Source: a bacterium
GTDB lineage: Bacteria > Margulisbacteria > Marinamargulisbacteria > GCA-2716485 > GCA-002719695
NCBI GenBank assembly: GCA_002719695.1
Contig: PBEQ01000008.1
Location: 14,725 to 58,312, forward strand
Reading direction: 5' to 3'
Length of the DNA stretch: 43,588 nucleotides
Positions within the stretch are counted from its first letter, which is position 1; each line of letters starts with the position of its first letter. Below, in pieces: positions 1-10,100 of this stretch. The position numbers and the translations under genes were made by a program. Under the pieces are notes generated by a model. That model had not been told where the DNA came from. It searched no databases and saw nothing but the letters and a program-made list of their open reading frames with translations.

Positions 1-656
1 GTTATAAATTTTTGATTTGCTTTTCGTAATGCTGTTTCAGGATTAATGTTTTCTTTTCGTAAAACATTTATAATTGCAAATAATAAATCACCAGCTTCTT
101 CTTCTAATGATTCTTGGTTATTTTTTTTGTTTAATTCATGGCTAAATTCATGTATCTCTTCAGAAACTTTTTTTATTGCATCTGTTGTTTTATCCCAATC
201 AAATCCATCTTTGGCAGCTCTTTTTTGGATTTTTTCAGCTTTTATTAAGGCTGGTAAGGGAGGGATGTTATCTAATTGAGATTGACGTGGTTTTTCTTTT
301 TCCTTAATGTCATCCCATTGTTTGAGTACCTCATCAGCCGTATTTAATGTGGTTTTGTTAAAGACATGGGGATGTCTGGCTATCATTTTTTGATTAACAG
401 TTTCAGCAATTGTTTGGATAGAAAATGTTTTGGTTTCATTGGCAATGGTAGCGATCATTATGACTTGGAGTAATACATCTCCTGCTTCTTCAATAATGTT
501 TTCAGTCATATTTGTTTCAATAGCCTCTACTAATTCATAACATTCTTCAATGATACATGGTATTAAACTTTTAAAGGATTGTTCTCTATCCCATGGGCAT
601 CCTTGAGGTGACCGAAGAATATCAACGGTTTCAATGAGTTGATCTAAATGAGTCAT
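1..656 (-). CDS. mazG: MazG nucleoside triphosphate pyrophosphohydrolase (partial, C-terminus off window)
   Basis: I translated this from the minus strand; it is absent from the ORF track because it runs off the left edge. The protein starts MTHLDQLIETVDILRS and continues with the MazG hallmark PQGCPWDREQSFKSL. It has two EExxE/D-type metal-binding helices (IEECYELVEAI, IEEAGDVLLQVI), the HPHVF motif, and EVLKQWDDIKEKEK and IPPLPALIKAEKIQKRAAKDGFDWD of the second half. About 218 codons are present, so only a few tens of C-terminal residues are missing. MazG hydrolyses NTPs to NMP and pyrophosphate and clears aberrant or excess nucleotides in the cytoplasm. Its ATG shares one base with the sepF stop (TAATG), so it is probably translationally coupled as the last known gene of yggS-sepF-mazG. 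Identity is near certain; the true end is not visible. Confidence 0.96.
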   Translation of the reverse strand, partial: MTHLDQLIETVDILRSPQGCPWDREQSFKSLIPCIIEECYELVEAIETNMTENIIEEAGDVLLQVIMIATIANETKTFSIQTIAETVNQKMIARHPHVFNKTTLNTADEVLKQWDDIKEKEKPRQSQLDNIPPLPALIKAEKIQKRAAKDGFDWDKTTDAIKKVSEEIHEFSHELNKKNNQESLEEEAGDLLFAIINVLRKENINPETALRKANQKFI

Positions 657-1096
657 TAATTAGCCGCAGCTTCTTTATATAAAAGTTCTCTTTCTATGGG
701 GTTTTCTGTAAATGATGATTCTTCATCAGAGTTTGTGATTAAGATATTCGCTGGTGTAAATAAAAATATATTTTCACCTAATTTCATCATATGGCCATTG
801 ATTGCGTAAGCGGTTCCACATACAAAATCAATTAATCGTTTGCTTGCATCATTGTCTAAAAACTTTAAATTAATAATGACTGGTTTAGAATCTCTAAGAT
901 AAGAGGCGATATTAAGTGAGTCTTCATAAATTCGGGGTTCTAATACTTTGATTTCAGATGCAGCAAATGGTCTTGACGATTTTGAGTTTATAATAGACCC
1001 TTTAAATGGTTTTTGCTCGATAGGTTTTTGAATTCCAGATTCATCTGGTTCTGAGAATCCAAAAAATTGTTTTAGATCGTTAATCATTGATCCCAT
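656..1096 (-). CDS. sepF: Cell division protein SepF
   Basis: The protein shows the SepF core: VLEPRIYEDSLNIASYL, KPVIINLKFLDNDASKRLIDFVCGTAYAINGHMMKLGENIFLFTPANI. SepF binds FtsZ and tethers the Z-ring to the membrane. The N-terminal MINDLKQFFGF fits the amphipathic membrane-targeting helix of the family. The ORF track starts at 1132, but I choose the internal ATG at 1096 (MGSMIND, 146 aa). It has a perfect AAGGAG six bases upstream, and the longer start would lie inside yggS and add residues absent from the family. Its neighbours are yggS upstream (10 bases apart) and mazG downstream (1-base overlap). The yggS-sepF pair is the classic ylmE-ylmF arrangement. SepF alongside outer-membrane proteins is a useful taxonomic hint. 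Confidence 0.95.
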   Translation of the reverse strand: MGSMINDLKQFFGFSEPDESGIQKPIEQKPFKGSIINSKSSRPFAASEIKVLEPRIYEDSLNIASYLRDSKPVIINLKFLDNDASKRLIDFVCGTAYAINGHMMKLGENIFLFTPANILITNSDEESSFTENPIERELLYKEAAAN

Positions 1097-1102
1097 GTGT
1101 AT

Positions 1103-1108
1103 CTCCTT
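1103..1108 (-). promoter_or_regulatory. Shine-Dalgarno of sepF that decides its start
   Basis: On the minus strand the sequence reads AAGGAG, overlapping the yggS stop codon (TAAGGAG), six bases before ATG at 1096. It favours MGSMIND as the sepF start over the upstream in-frame ATG at 1132. Confidence 0.8.
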
Positions 1109-1793
1109 ATTTTTGAAACAGCATTCGTCCAATACGTATCATTGTCGAACCTTCTTCAATGGCTAATTTATAATCTTGGCTCATGCCCATGCTTAATTCA
1201 CTTGCTTTAGGTAAGTTAGGTGCTGATTTATATAAATTATAAGCATTTTTAAACATATTTTTTGTTATTTCCTTATTTTCTGATAGTGGAACTATAATCA
1301 TTATACCTTTAATTATTACATTTGGAAAAGTAAATAATTGTTTGTTTAAGCTGACAAAATCATGCTCAGAAAACCCAAATTTTTTGGGATCATTAGCAAT
1401 ATTAATTTGAATATAGCAAATGGTTTTTTTGTTTAGTTCTTTTGATATCGAATTTATTTTTTCTAATAAGGAGATACTATCTACAGATTGAATAACATCA
1501 AAGTGTTGGATTGCTTTTTTAACTTTATTACGCTGCAGATGCCCAATAAAATGCCATTCAATATCAGCTAGGTGCTGGAGGTTAGAAATTTTTTCTATAC
1601 CATCTTGGATTTTATTTTCACCAAAAATTCTAAATCCTTGGTCATATAGTTTTTCAATTTGGTTAGATGATGCATACTTTGATGCTACACAGACTCTGAT
1701 AGGGGCCTTGTTTGGCACTTTATCATGCATAGATTTTAGAGTGGCCAGTAATAGCTGAGATTGGTCTTTGATAATATTTTCGTTTGTTTTCAT
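1107..1793 (-). CDS. yggS: YggS/YlmE-family pyridoxal phosphate homeostasis protein
   Basis: A 228-aa single-domain PLP-binding TIM-barrel protein of normal length. Diagnostic stretches are RVCVASKYASSNQIEKLYDQGFRIFGENKIQDG (the Lys of ASK is the PLP Schiff-base residue in the family), WHFIGHLQRNKVKKAI, and LSMGMSQDYKLAIEEGSTMIRIGRMLF, the phosphate-binding end. The family has no known enzymatic activity; it buffers PLP and affects amino- and keto-acid balance. It is the first gene of the leftward yggS-sepF-mazG operon. The start at 1793 lies about 50 bases from the likely start of the rightward DUF218 gene, so both promoters must sit in a very short divergent region. I could not pick out convincing -35/-10 boxes there. 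Confidence 0.96.
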   Translation of the reverse strand: MKTNENIIKDQSQLLLATLKSMHDKVPNKAPIRVCVASKYASSNQIEKLYDQGFRIFGENKIQDGIEKISNLQHLADIEWHFIGHLQRNKVKKAIQHFDVIQSVDSISLLEKINSISKELNKKTICYIQINIANDPKKFGFSEHDFVSLNKQLFTFPNVIIKGIMIIVPLSENKEITKNMFKNAYNLYKSAPNLPKASELSMGMSQDYKLAIEEGSTMIRIGRMLFQK

Positions 1794-1843
1794 TGTTTAG
1801 GTATTGTATCGTAATTATGTCTATCAGAAAAAGAGTTGTTACT

Positions 1844-2452
1844 ATGTCGATTCATTTAGAAAAAAAAACCTGTTTTATTTTATTTATTAGTTGTGTTTTT
1901 TTAGTAATAGGGTTGCTATTGGTAGTAGCATTAAATATGAAGACAGTGCTTGTCTATGAGTCACCGTCTATTCCTGCTCAAGTGGATGCTGTTGTTGTTT
2001 TAGCAGGAGGGACTGGTAATCGTGTTAAAAAGGCTGTATCCGTTTTAAAAAACTATCGCCCTTACTACCTTATTATGACAGGAAGTCCTTTTTATCATAT
2101 TTCAACCCCTCGTTTAATGGGTGAGTATGCCAAGAAATTACAAGCGAATTTACCATTAATTATTTATGAAGAGCAGTCTTATTCTACGTATGATCATATA
2201 AAGTATTTGCCAGCTATATTTGATCGCTATCAGATTCGTACGGTTTTAGTTGTTACATCGTATTATCATACGGCCAGAACGTATTTAATGTTTAATCGTT
2301 ATATTAAAAAATTTGACTTAGATTATGATATTTATGTGCTTGGTTCTGAGGATAATGTTAGTTATTCACATTGGTGGAAAGATCATGAAATGATCGAAAG
2401 GGTTGGTTTAGAATTGATAAAGCGCCTCTATTATTTTTTGTTATTGCCATAG
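1844..2452 (+). CDS. DUF218/YdcF-family (ElyC/SanA-like) membrane protein
   Basis: The N-terminus has one hydrophobic membrane segment (about TCFILFISCVFLVIGLLLVVAL) followed by an extracytoplasmic DUF218 domain. Matching motifs are DAVVVLAGGTGNRVKKAVSVLKNYRPYYLIMTGS, the acidic EEQSYSTYDHIKYLPAIF, and VLVVTSYYHTARTYLMF. Members such as SanA and ElyC are tied to envelope integrity and lipid-carrier or peptidoglycan metabolism, but the reaction is not established. The ORF track begins at 1784, which would overlap the divergent yggS start. ATGs at 1817 and 1844 are in frame. I prefer 1844 (MSIHLEKK), which has a purine-rich AAAAAGAG upstream, with 1817 the alternative. It sits 95 bases before the fibre cluster; whether it is co-transcribed is unknown. 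Confidence 0.85.
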   Translation: MSIHLEKKTCFILFISCVFLVIGLLLVVALNMKTVLVYESPSIPAQVDAVVVLAGGTGNRVKKAVSVLKNYRPYYLIMTGSPFYHISTPRLMGEYAKKLQANLPLIIYEEQSYSTYDHIKYLPAIFDRYQIRTVLVVTSYYHTARTYLMFNRYIKKFDLDYDIYVLGSEDNVSYSHWWKDHEMIERVGLELIKRLYYFLLLP

Positions 2453-2529
2453 TTTTTTAATTTTAATTTTTTTATTTGAAATTATTTTTTGAAATTTTTT
2501 TATAAATAATATCTATTAGAGTGTACAAG

Positions 2530-2565
2530 TTTCGCATTTGATTAGCCGTGTATACTAATGTGAAA
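2530..2565. promoter_or_regulatory. Inverted repeat at the head of the surface-fibre cluster
   Basis: Arms TTTCGCATT and AATGTGAAA are complementary with one mismatch and separated by 18 bases. The spacer contains TATACT, a good -10-like hexamer, at 2551-2556. The repeat overlaps the candidate GTG starts of the next gene. It may be an operator at a promoter for the cluster. In that case the real start of the 217-aa protein would be a later codon, such as the ATG near 2623. This is pattern recognition only. Confidence 0.3.
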
Positions 2566-3201
2566 CAGCTACAAGTTTATTTAAATAAGGCTCGATTTGG
2601 AATATTTGTATTATTTATATGGATGTTTTTATATAATGGGTATAGTTTTTCAGAAACATCTAATACATTGATAGATATTAGCAATTCTAGTCAATATAGT
2701 TTATCTATCCTCAAAGATATTTCAAATGGATTAACGGATTTTTTTGGTATTATTAATAGAAAAGTTGGAAGTAAGGCAACAAATATTAATAATAAAGACA
2801 ACAAACTCGTTATTTTATCTATGAGCTTTAATCAATTGTCATCATCTCCAAATAGTTTGGGTAATATTATTGATCCCGATGAAGATGTTGAACCTGCTGT
2901 AACAAGTAAGCCCTTGGTATATCCAAACCCATTTAGACAATCAACACAGAATGGTGCTATTTTGTCATATGATTTGTCTAAAGATTTTTCATTTGAAATT
3001 CATATCTATAATATGTTGTCACAGCGCGTGTTTAAGCAAACATTTCAGGAGGGTGGCCCTGGCGCTAGAAAAGGAGCGAATAGATTGCAGATTAATCAAG
3101 AATCATTAGGGGGTTATTTATTATCATCAGGTGTTTATTTTTATGTGTTTGTTCATAATCAAGATGTGTTAGCAAAAGGTAAAATGGTGGTGAAACCATG
3201 A
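2548..3201 (+). CDS. Secreted protein with C-terminal YPNPF (T9SS/FlgD-Ig-like) sorting domain
   Basis: A 217-aa protein. A hydrophobic segment (about residues 17-36, FGIFVLFIWMFLYNGYSFSE) resembles a signal peptide or anchor. About 90 low-complexity polar residues follow. The C-terminal roughly 90 aa are a beta-sandwich tail: VYPNPF, FEIHIYNMLSQRVFKQTF, SSGVYFYVF and the ending KGKMVVKP. This is the pattern of type-A type-IX-secretion C-terminal domains and the related FlgD Ig-like fold. The stop overlaps the start of the PorV/PorQ-like gene by 4 bases (ATGA). In Bacteroidota, PorV carries CTD cargo, so the pairing suggests a related export or surface-attachment step; that link is inference. 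The start is uncertain: GTG 2548, GTG 2560 or a later ATG. I do not recognise the middle part. Confidence 0.7.
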   Translation: MYTNVKQLQVYLNKARFGIFVLFIWMFLYNGYSFSETSNTLIDISNSSQYSLSILKDISNGLTDFFGIINRKVGSKATNINNKDNKLVILSMSFNQLSSSPNSLGNIIDPDEDVEPAVTSKPLVYPNPFRQSTQNGAILSYDLSKDFSFEIHIYNMLSQRVFKQTFQEGGPGARKGANRLQINQESLGGYLLSSGVYFYVFVHNQDVLAKGKMVVKP

Positions 3202-4178
3202 TTAAATTAAGATTATATATAATACTTTTATTGTGTATGTTTTGTGTGTCTTCAAATGAGGCATTTGAAACATATTACTTTTCTCCAGATAGTGTGGGTT
3301 CTTCTGCAAGATCGATTCGATTAGGCGGTGTTGAAGGGATGAGTTCACACGCTGATTCTGTATTTGAAAATCCAGCTGCATTGTATCGAATCAAGCGGTT
3401 TTCAAGTTCTTTTTTTCAAACTGAGTTTATGGAAGAGGTTGTGTATCAAAATGTTGCATTTGCAACGCGAACGTCATTTGGCGTTTTTGGGGTTGGTTTT
3501 TTTAATGTTGGTGTTGATAACATTCCTAAAACAGATAAAATCGAGTATGAGGATTATACAGATTATTTTGTGAGATATTATTTTAACTATCAAAACTCTT
3601 TGCTAAAAGGATCGTATCAATATTCTGTATCAGATTATATTCATATTGGCGTTTCTGGTTCTTATTTTTTTAATGATTTTGATACAGTTCGTGGAAGTGG
3701 TTATAACGGTGATTTTGGACTTTTGCTAGATCTTGGCCGATTTGAATTTTCTATGTTAATTCGTAATTTAATTTCATCTAACGAAGTTTTGTACACGGAT
3801 TCGGAAGTTGGTGATAATAGTAGTGATGGAATTACAGAAAAGCTTTCCATTCAAAACATTTATTCGGTAAACTATAAATTAAGGAACTTCACAATGTATG
3901 GTCAATTTAAAACAGTTGGGGAGCAACGAGAGTTGCATAATACGCTTGGATTACAGTTTAATCCACGATTTTTACCTTTTTTAAAAGGATCTGTGGCTTA
4001 TAAACAATATCCTCTTGTTGCTTATGAGGAAGGTGATTTAGCAATGCAAGATAAAAACTCTTTGGTTTTTGGATTAGAACTTAATTTATCAGGTTTGCAT
4101 TTTAATTATGCTTATGAGAGAAGCGATCATATTCAATTTGAACATAAAAATTATTTTTCAGTGGGGTTATCGTTTTAA
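3198..4178 (+). CDS. PorV/PorQ-like outer-membrane beta-barrel protein
   Basis: A 326-aa protein with a signal peptide (MIKLRLYIILLLCMFCVSSNEAFE) and the family-typical start of the mature barrel: GSSARSIRLGGVEGMSSHADSVFENPAALYRI. Alternating amphipathic beta strands follow and it ends in an aromatic strand (HKNYFSVGLSF) suited to BAM recognition. PorV/PorQ proteins are FadL-like barrels. In Bacteroidota PorV delivers C-terminal-domain cargo to the type IX attachment complex, and homologues of unknown role occur in many other phyla. The gene overlaps the upstream YPNPF-domain gene by 4 bases and lies 15 bases before giant fibre gene 1. It is therefore a good candidate for an export or surface-docking component of the fibre system. 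Family call is firm; specific role is inferred. Confidence 0.8.
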   Translation: MIKLRLYIILLLCMFCVSSNEAFETYYFSPDSVGSSARSIRLGGVEGMSSHADSVFENPAALYRIKRFSSSFFQTEFMEEVVYQNVAFATRTSFGVFGVGFFNVGVDNIPKTDKIEYEDYTDYFVRYYFNYQNSLLKGSYQYSVSDYIHIGVSGSYFFNDFDTVRGSGYNGDFGLLLDLGRFEFSMLIRNLISSNEVLYTDSEVGDNSSDGITEKLSIQNIYSVNYKLRNFTMYGQFKTVGEQRELHNTLGLQFNPRFLPFLKGSVAYKQYPLVAYEEGDLAMQDKNSLVFGLELNLSGLHFNYAYERSDHIQFEHKNYFSVGLSF

Positions 4179-4193
4179 TGACATGTTAAAAAA

Positions 4194-7100
4194 ATGTGGG
4201 TATTTATGACATTAGAAATTAGAAAATATTTAATCTTGATTTTCTTATTTATCACAACAGGGTTGTACGCTGGGTATAATGACATGGTTCTTACTCCTTA
4301 TTTGTATGATCATCTTAAACAAGAGCCTTATAATGGTAATTTTGATATTAGAGTAGGCTTTGTAACTGCTAATTATTATAAGAATATGTTTATTTGTCCT
4401 TATTCAGAATCGGATTCTTCTGAATGTCACTTAATCAATGCAACTGTTAATAATGGGCAGACTGTATTAAAACTTGAAAACATGGACGATCTAGATGCTC
4501 TAATTACTGCCAATCTGCAACTTAAATTAAAACTTGATAGTGGTGTTTCAATTATCCCAGAGGATGATAATTATCTTTTTAATTCATCGGCTTTTAGCAT
4601 CTTGAGCTATAAAACTGACTATGTTCAATTTCCTCAAGCTGAAAAGTTAGTTTCTTCATCTAGCTTTGTTAATCCTGTATTAGTTGAATCGGATGTTGAT
4701 TTTGGTTGGATGTTGTTTTCTAAAACAGCTCCTTATCTAGGAAAAAGAGATAGTGCTCAAAATGTTATGGTTGATGTGGCTACTATTAATGTTAAAGAAA
4801 ATTTATATGTAAATGGTCAGCCAATAGGAGAGAGTTTTTTATGGAAAACAAGTAATAAAGGAAGGATTTATGTTGAAACTGGTGTTGATTTAGCGATTAA
4901 GAAATTTTCTGATGGTGTGCCTGTTGGGGAGCCATTATATAGCGTTCAAGTTGTTGGTTCTATTGCTGCAAATGAGTTTTTTCAATCGGATAGTCCTTTT
5001 ACACTTTTTTCAGATTGGGTTACTCGTGATGCTCGTCCAGAGTATTTAGAGCCAGTAAATACCGAAGTTATGTATTTTGAAAAAGTTACACAAAATATTG
5101 GTTTTGGAGTGGCAGATCTCAAAGATAGATTAAATTCAAATGGCATATTATTAACAGGTAATATTAACACTAATACAGTTACATCTGGATCGGTCTTTTT
5201 TAAGAATAATGAATTTTTTGGTGTTAAACATCAAGCTGGTAGCAATGAAATTGTAACGTTTAATCCTATTCAATCAAATGGAAGTGAAAATCAGTTAGCC
5301 TTTTTTAATGATGCTAATAATATTAGCAGTGATCCGAGAGCAAAAATACAGACTAATTCTAATTCGACTGTAACATTATTTGATACGGAACGTTTTTTTC
5401 GTTTAACAGATTCTTTTGCTGTTGTATCTTCAAAAAATAATTATTTGTTTGGTATTAATTTTGATCAAGGAAATGTTGTTATTTCAAAAAATACTGATTT
5501 TGGATATAAACTGGGTGTTAATGGAAAAATTGATGCCAAAGATTATTATTTGCGTGGGTTTCCAATATCTATGCAAATGGCTTCAGGGGAATATTTTTAT
5601 CGAAATTTAGCTGTTTCTACAGAGGATAATTATAAAATTTATTATGATAGAGGTCATATTGCATTGGGTGCTTTTGAGTCTATGGATTCGCGATCTAGTT
5701 TAGAAATTGGAACTCCATTAAGGGAAGATAATCAGGTTCCAATCAATCCAGCTTTGTCTTTTACAAAAAGAGCTCAAGGTTCAGGAGATGATACTGGTTA
5801 CTCTTTGGGTATTAATAGCTCATATAATGATCAATTTTTTTTAGTTAATGGGTATGATTTAAATGTTAATGATCCGTTGTTATCTATTAAGAAAAATTAT
5901 TTAGGAATGGGTATCGTTGAGGCCAAGGCTAATTTACATGTTTCTGGAAATGCAGGAGTATTAATTCAAGGCCAGTTACGGTTTTTTGATGATGTATATC
6001 GTCAGGATGTCATCGATGCGTTTAATCAACCTGGGTCACAGCTTCAATTTAATCCGTATAGTGCTTCATTTAGATCAGGTATGTTTTTTGATTCTGAAAA
6101 TTATTTTACAAATGTCGGTGTTTTTTCTGCTGGTACGGGCTATTCTAACCAGGTTAGTGGCAACTTAGCTGCTGCTTTAGGTGGTGCTAGTCAGCGTGTT
6201 GCAGGTTTTTATTCAACGGCTATGGGTGGGACTTCCAATGATATTCTTTCGGGATTTTCGTTTTCAGGTGGAAAAGGTTCTTATATTGATCATCATGGAT
6301 CATTTGTTTTTTCTCATAGTGGGTTTTTGCCGGTTGGTGTAACAAGTATTTCTCAAGATGACCGTTTAAAAACTACTGATACAAGACAGTTTCTAATTGG
6401 AACACCTCAAAACTCGTTTGCGCCTGCTTATTTAGGGATAAATACTAATAATGCTTATGGATTAGCGACGATTAAAGCACGATCTATTGTTCCCAGTGTT
6501 TTTGAGGAAATGTTATCGTTATCTTCAAGTAATGCAACTATTTTAGTTAATGCCTTAAAAGATGAAAAATTTATTGATTCAGATGGTGATTTATTGGTGT
6601 ATAAAGATCGCTATTTTACACAATATTTTTCGGCAAATGACTTGCCTATTATTGCTAGTATTAACTCGGTTCAGGTTTATCAAAACCTTGTAGCCACTTT
6701 AAATAACAATAACCACAATTATTGGAATTCTAACAATGCTATTACGAGTACTAATTTGAGAGAATGGGCGCTTGTTCCAACAGGTAATTGGGATGACTTA
6801 TTTATGCCCGTTTTAGATGGGAATTCATCTACTCCCGTATTTAATAATAATGCTAACGTGGGAATTAGGTTTCATACATTATTTGTGAGTAAAAATGTTT
6901 CTAAGACAGCTGAAAAATTTAATGATGCTCTTAAAACTATAGGTATCTATGATGAGAATTCATCATTTAAGCAGTGTGGTAATTATGGAACGTGGTCTAC
7001 ATCTACTATTACTAGTGATATTATTGAGGGATATGTTGATACCATAGATTCTGTCCTTTCTAATGAATTAGAAAGCTTTACTAATATAACGACAACCAAT

Positions 7101-10100
7101 GTAAAAGATTTTATGGTGGAAGAATTAGATAAAGAGGGTGTTGATTGTGATGCTTGGCAAGATTTATATATTACGATTGCCACTGTAAACAAGAAAATTT
7201 ATCAAAAGGATGTTGATGTTCCCAATTTTGAAGCATCATTTTGCGACGGAAGTGATACTTGGCAATGTCAATACACATATTATGCATATAGCAACTATTT
7301 AAGTTCAACCGTTTATAGTCAATTATTTGATGCTATTCGTAGTAATATCGATCGCTTTGTATTAGATTTAGATAGTGTTGCATCTGGATCTTATTTGCTT
7401 TCTGATTTGGATCAGGGATTTATAGATGATATCAGTTTTGATGGTAGTACTTCAATTACTAGTGTTGATGTACAAGCTGTTTTAGAAAAACTTTTAACAA
7501 CGAATATCGTATTATTGGAAGGTCAAAATCAAGATGCTGTTTTTCGTGTTCAAAATAATAATAGTATCAATTTAGGATTTGATGAATTTGTTAACAATGC
7601 AGATTTTGCGATTAGTGGTAATATTGCTATCGTTGAGCCTCGTGTTGAATCGTTTATTTCTACTCCATCTTTAATCAAAATAGATAATTTATATGATCCG
7701 TATTTTGATTATAGTTCCAACCAACCGTCATCGTATGCAGATTCTCTTTTAGTAAGAAAAGCGCCTCAATCACAAGTCCCTAGTCCTACGTTTGTAATTA
7801 ATTCAAAAGGTATCGTTGGTTTAGGAGAAGTTGTTTCAACAGATTCTTATTTTTTACAGGTATCAGGAGAACTTATGGCGACTGTTTTTACAACGCCAGC
7901 TGGAGATTTAACACCGCCTGATGATGTTGTTATTGTTTTTTTGCATGAAGATACAACCCCTAATATTTATTTTACTCAAGGATTTTTGGGTTTGGGTGTT
8001 GCTAGTCCAAATTCGTTGTTACATTTAGGCTATTCTTCTTTGCATACTCCGTCTGATCCTGTTCTAACATTTGATTATTTTAATGATGACATCATAAAAG
8101 TAGGTGGAGCAAGTTCTTCAAATCCAGGATTTAAAATAGGGTCTCCGGATTCTTTTTATACAGCCCCAGCTTTGTTTGTGTCTGGAAATCAGACGGGTGA
8201 TCCACAATTACCCGGGTTTTTTACAAGCCAAGCTGGTGTTATATCTGGAAATCTCGGAATTAGTTCTACTTTACAGGTAAATACCGATAATGTGATGGAG
8301 GCAGGATTTGCAAGTAATGAAATTAAAACAAATGTATTATTTTTAAAAAATGATAATAATCAGTTTGTAAAAGTTTCTGCATCAGGGTTTCCTTGGAATT
8401 TTGATATAGACAAACGCTTAATCTATTTAAATGATGGAACATTAATTGGTATTCATACGTCTTTTCCTCAATATGATTTAGATGTTAGTGGGAATTTAAA
8501 TTTTATAGGAAACGAACAAGCTTCTTTTAATGTTCTTAATAATGTTAGGTTACATGAATTATTCTTAACAACAAATGTAACTGATGATGTTACTAACATG
8601 AACTTGGCTTTTAAGGACACTGTTGTTGATAGTAAACTATTTGTTGAATCTCAAAATTTGATCTTAAAGTTTAATAATGTTGATTTTAATCAAACAAGTG
8701 ATATTACTGCTGGAGAGGGGTATTGTGGAGATTTTGTGATTTTTCAACAATTAACGGATGTTTACTCTTCTAAGTTTCACGATCCTGATCCTGATAATGG
8801 TATTCCCCCTTGCTTTGAAGGTCCAGATACTAATTATGAGGGTTATCCTACTTCAGAAGTGAATTTTAGTTTTGATTTTAGAGATGTTACTTATAACTTT
8901 TTTACGTATAATGACACTGCGAAAGATTGGGATTTAGCAACTTCTGGAAGAGTGACTGAGAATATGTCTATCTTGGAAATAACAGGAAATATTTTATTAG
9001 ATTTAGATAGCCCTACTGTTAATACTGATATTGTTTTTCCTAGTTCTGATTCAGAGAATGTTTTGTATTTCGGTAAGTCACAGGATACGTCTATCAGGCA
9101 TAAGGGTGATTATTGGGCGGATTCGTATTCGTTTTCAGCAGTATCTCTGAATGTTGTGATTACAAATAACAGTGGTAACGATTTTACTTCAGCAATTACA
9201 GGCATTGATATTCAAATAGATAATATTGACAGTACAGGTCAAACGAAGAGTTTAACAAATGGAACGGAAGTTGTAGGTTTGTATGTTGATGTTACAAATG
9301 TTAGTGTACAAGATTCAGGAGTTGATACGAGAGGGTATCGCTATCCTGCTGTGTTTATGGGGGATGTTTTAATGGCAACATCTAATGCCTTAACACATAT
9401 AACACGAAATATGGGGGTTTTAACAGGCCGTTTAGAAACAGAGACATCGTATAATTATTTATTAGCTGTTCAAGGTACTTTAAAAGCGGTTGGTCAGAAG
9501 GCTGATCTAATTATATCAGATGGTTTGTTTTCACCTTCGTTACAAGTTAATGCTGGTTTTATCAATGCTTTTAATGCCAATATTGATTCTAATAAAGCAA
9601 GGGTTGGCATTAATAAAACGAATCCACAAGTTGAGCTGGATATTGATGGAAATATTCGCGCTTCTTATTGGGAAGCAAATAAAGGGGCTCTTCGTTCTAA
9701 TTATTTGTCTCATTCAAACGATACGTTTATTGTTAATCAAAATGGATTTGTTGGATTTGGTGTTACTGAGCAAGCTGATAATGATGGAGATGTATTATTT
9801 TACAAATTATTTGATGAAACTTCATTAGCTAATTTATCCAATGCTTTTATTTATAAATCATATCAGTTAGATGTTACTAAAGATATTACTTTTAGTAACA
9901 ATGTTACGGGTTTAAGCTTAGCATTTCCAATGGAAGACGATAATTTCTTTGGTATGATGGATTCTAGCCAGGCAACAGCTGTATTAAAAGGTTTAGATGT
10001 TAATTTGAGCGATATATCTCTTACAAATAATGCACGGTTAATTGGTGTTAGTGTTAATGTTTTGGATAATAGTAATAGTTATGCTGCTGTATTTTTAAGT

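Noticed and set aside
46-279. Plus-strand 77-aa ORF at the left edge
   Set aside because: It is antisense to the well-supported mazG coding sequence and shows no family features.
2453-2547. dif site for the Xer recombinase in the gap before the fibre cluster
   Set aside because: The inverted arms here are 18 bases apart, not the 6-8 bases of dif, and the sequence does not resemble the dif consensus.
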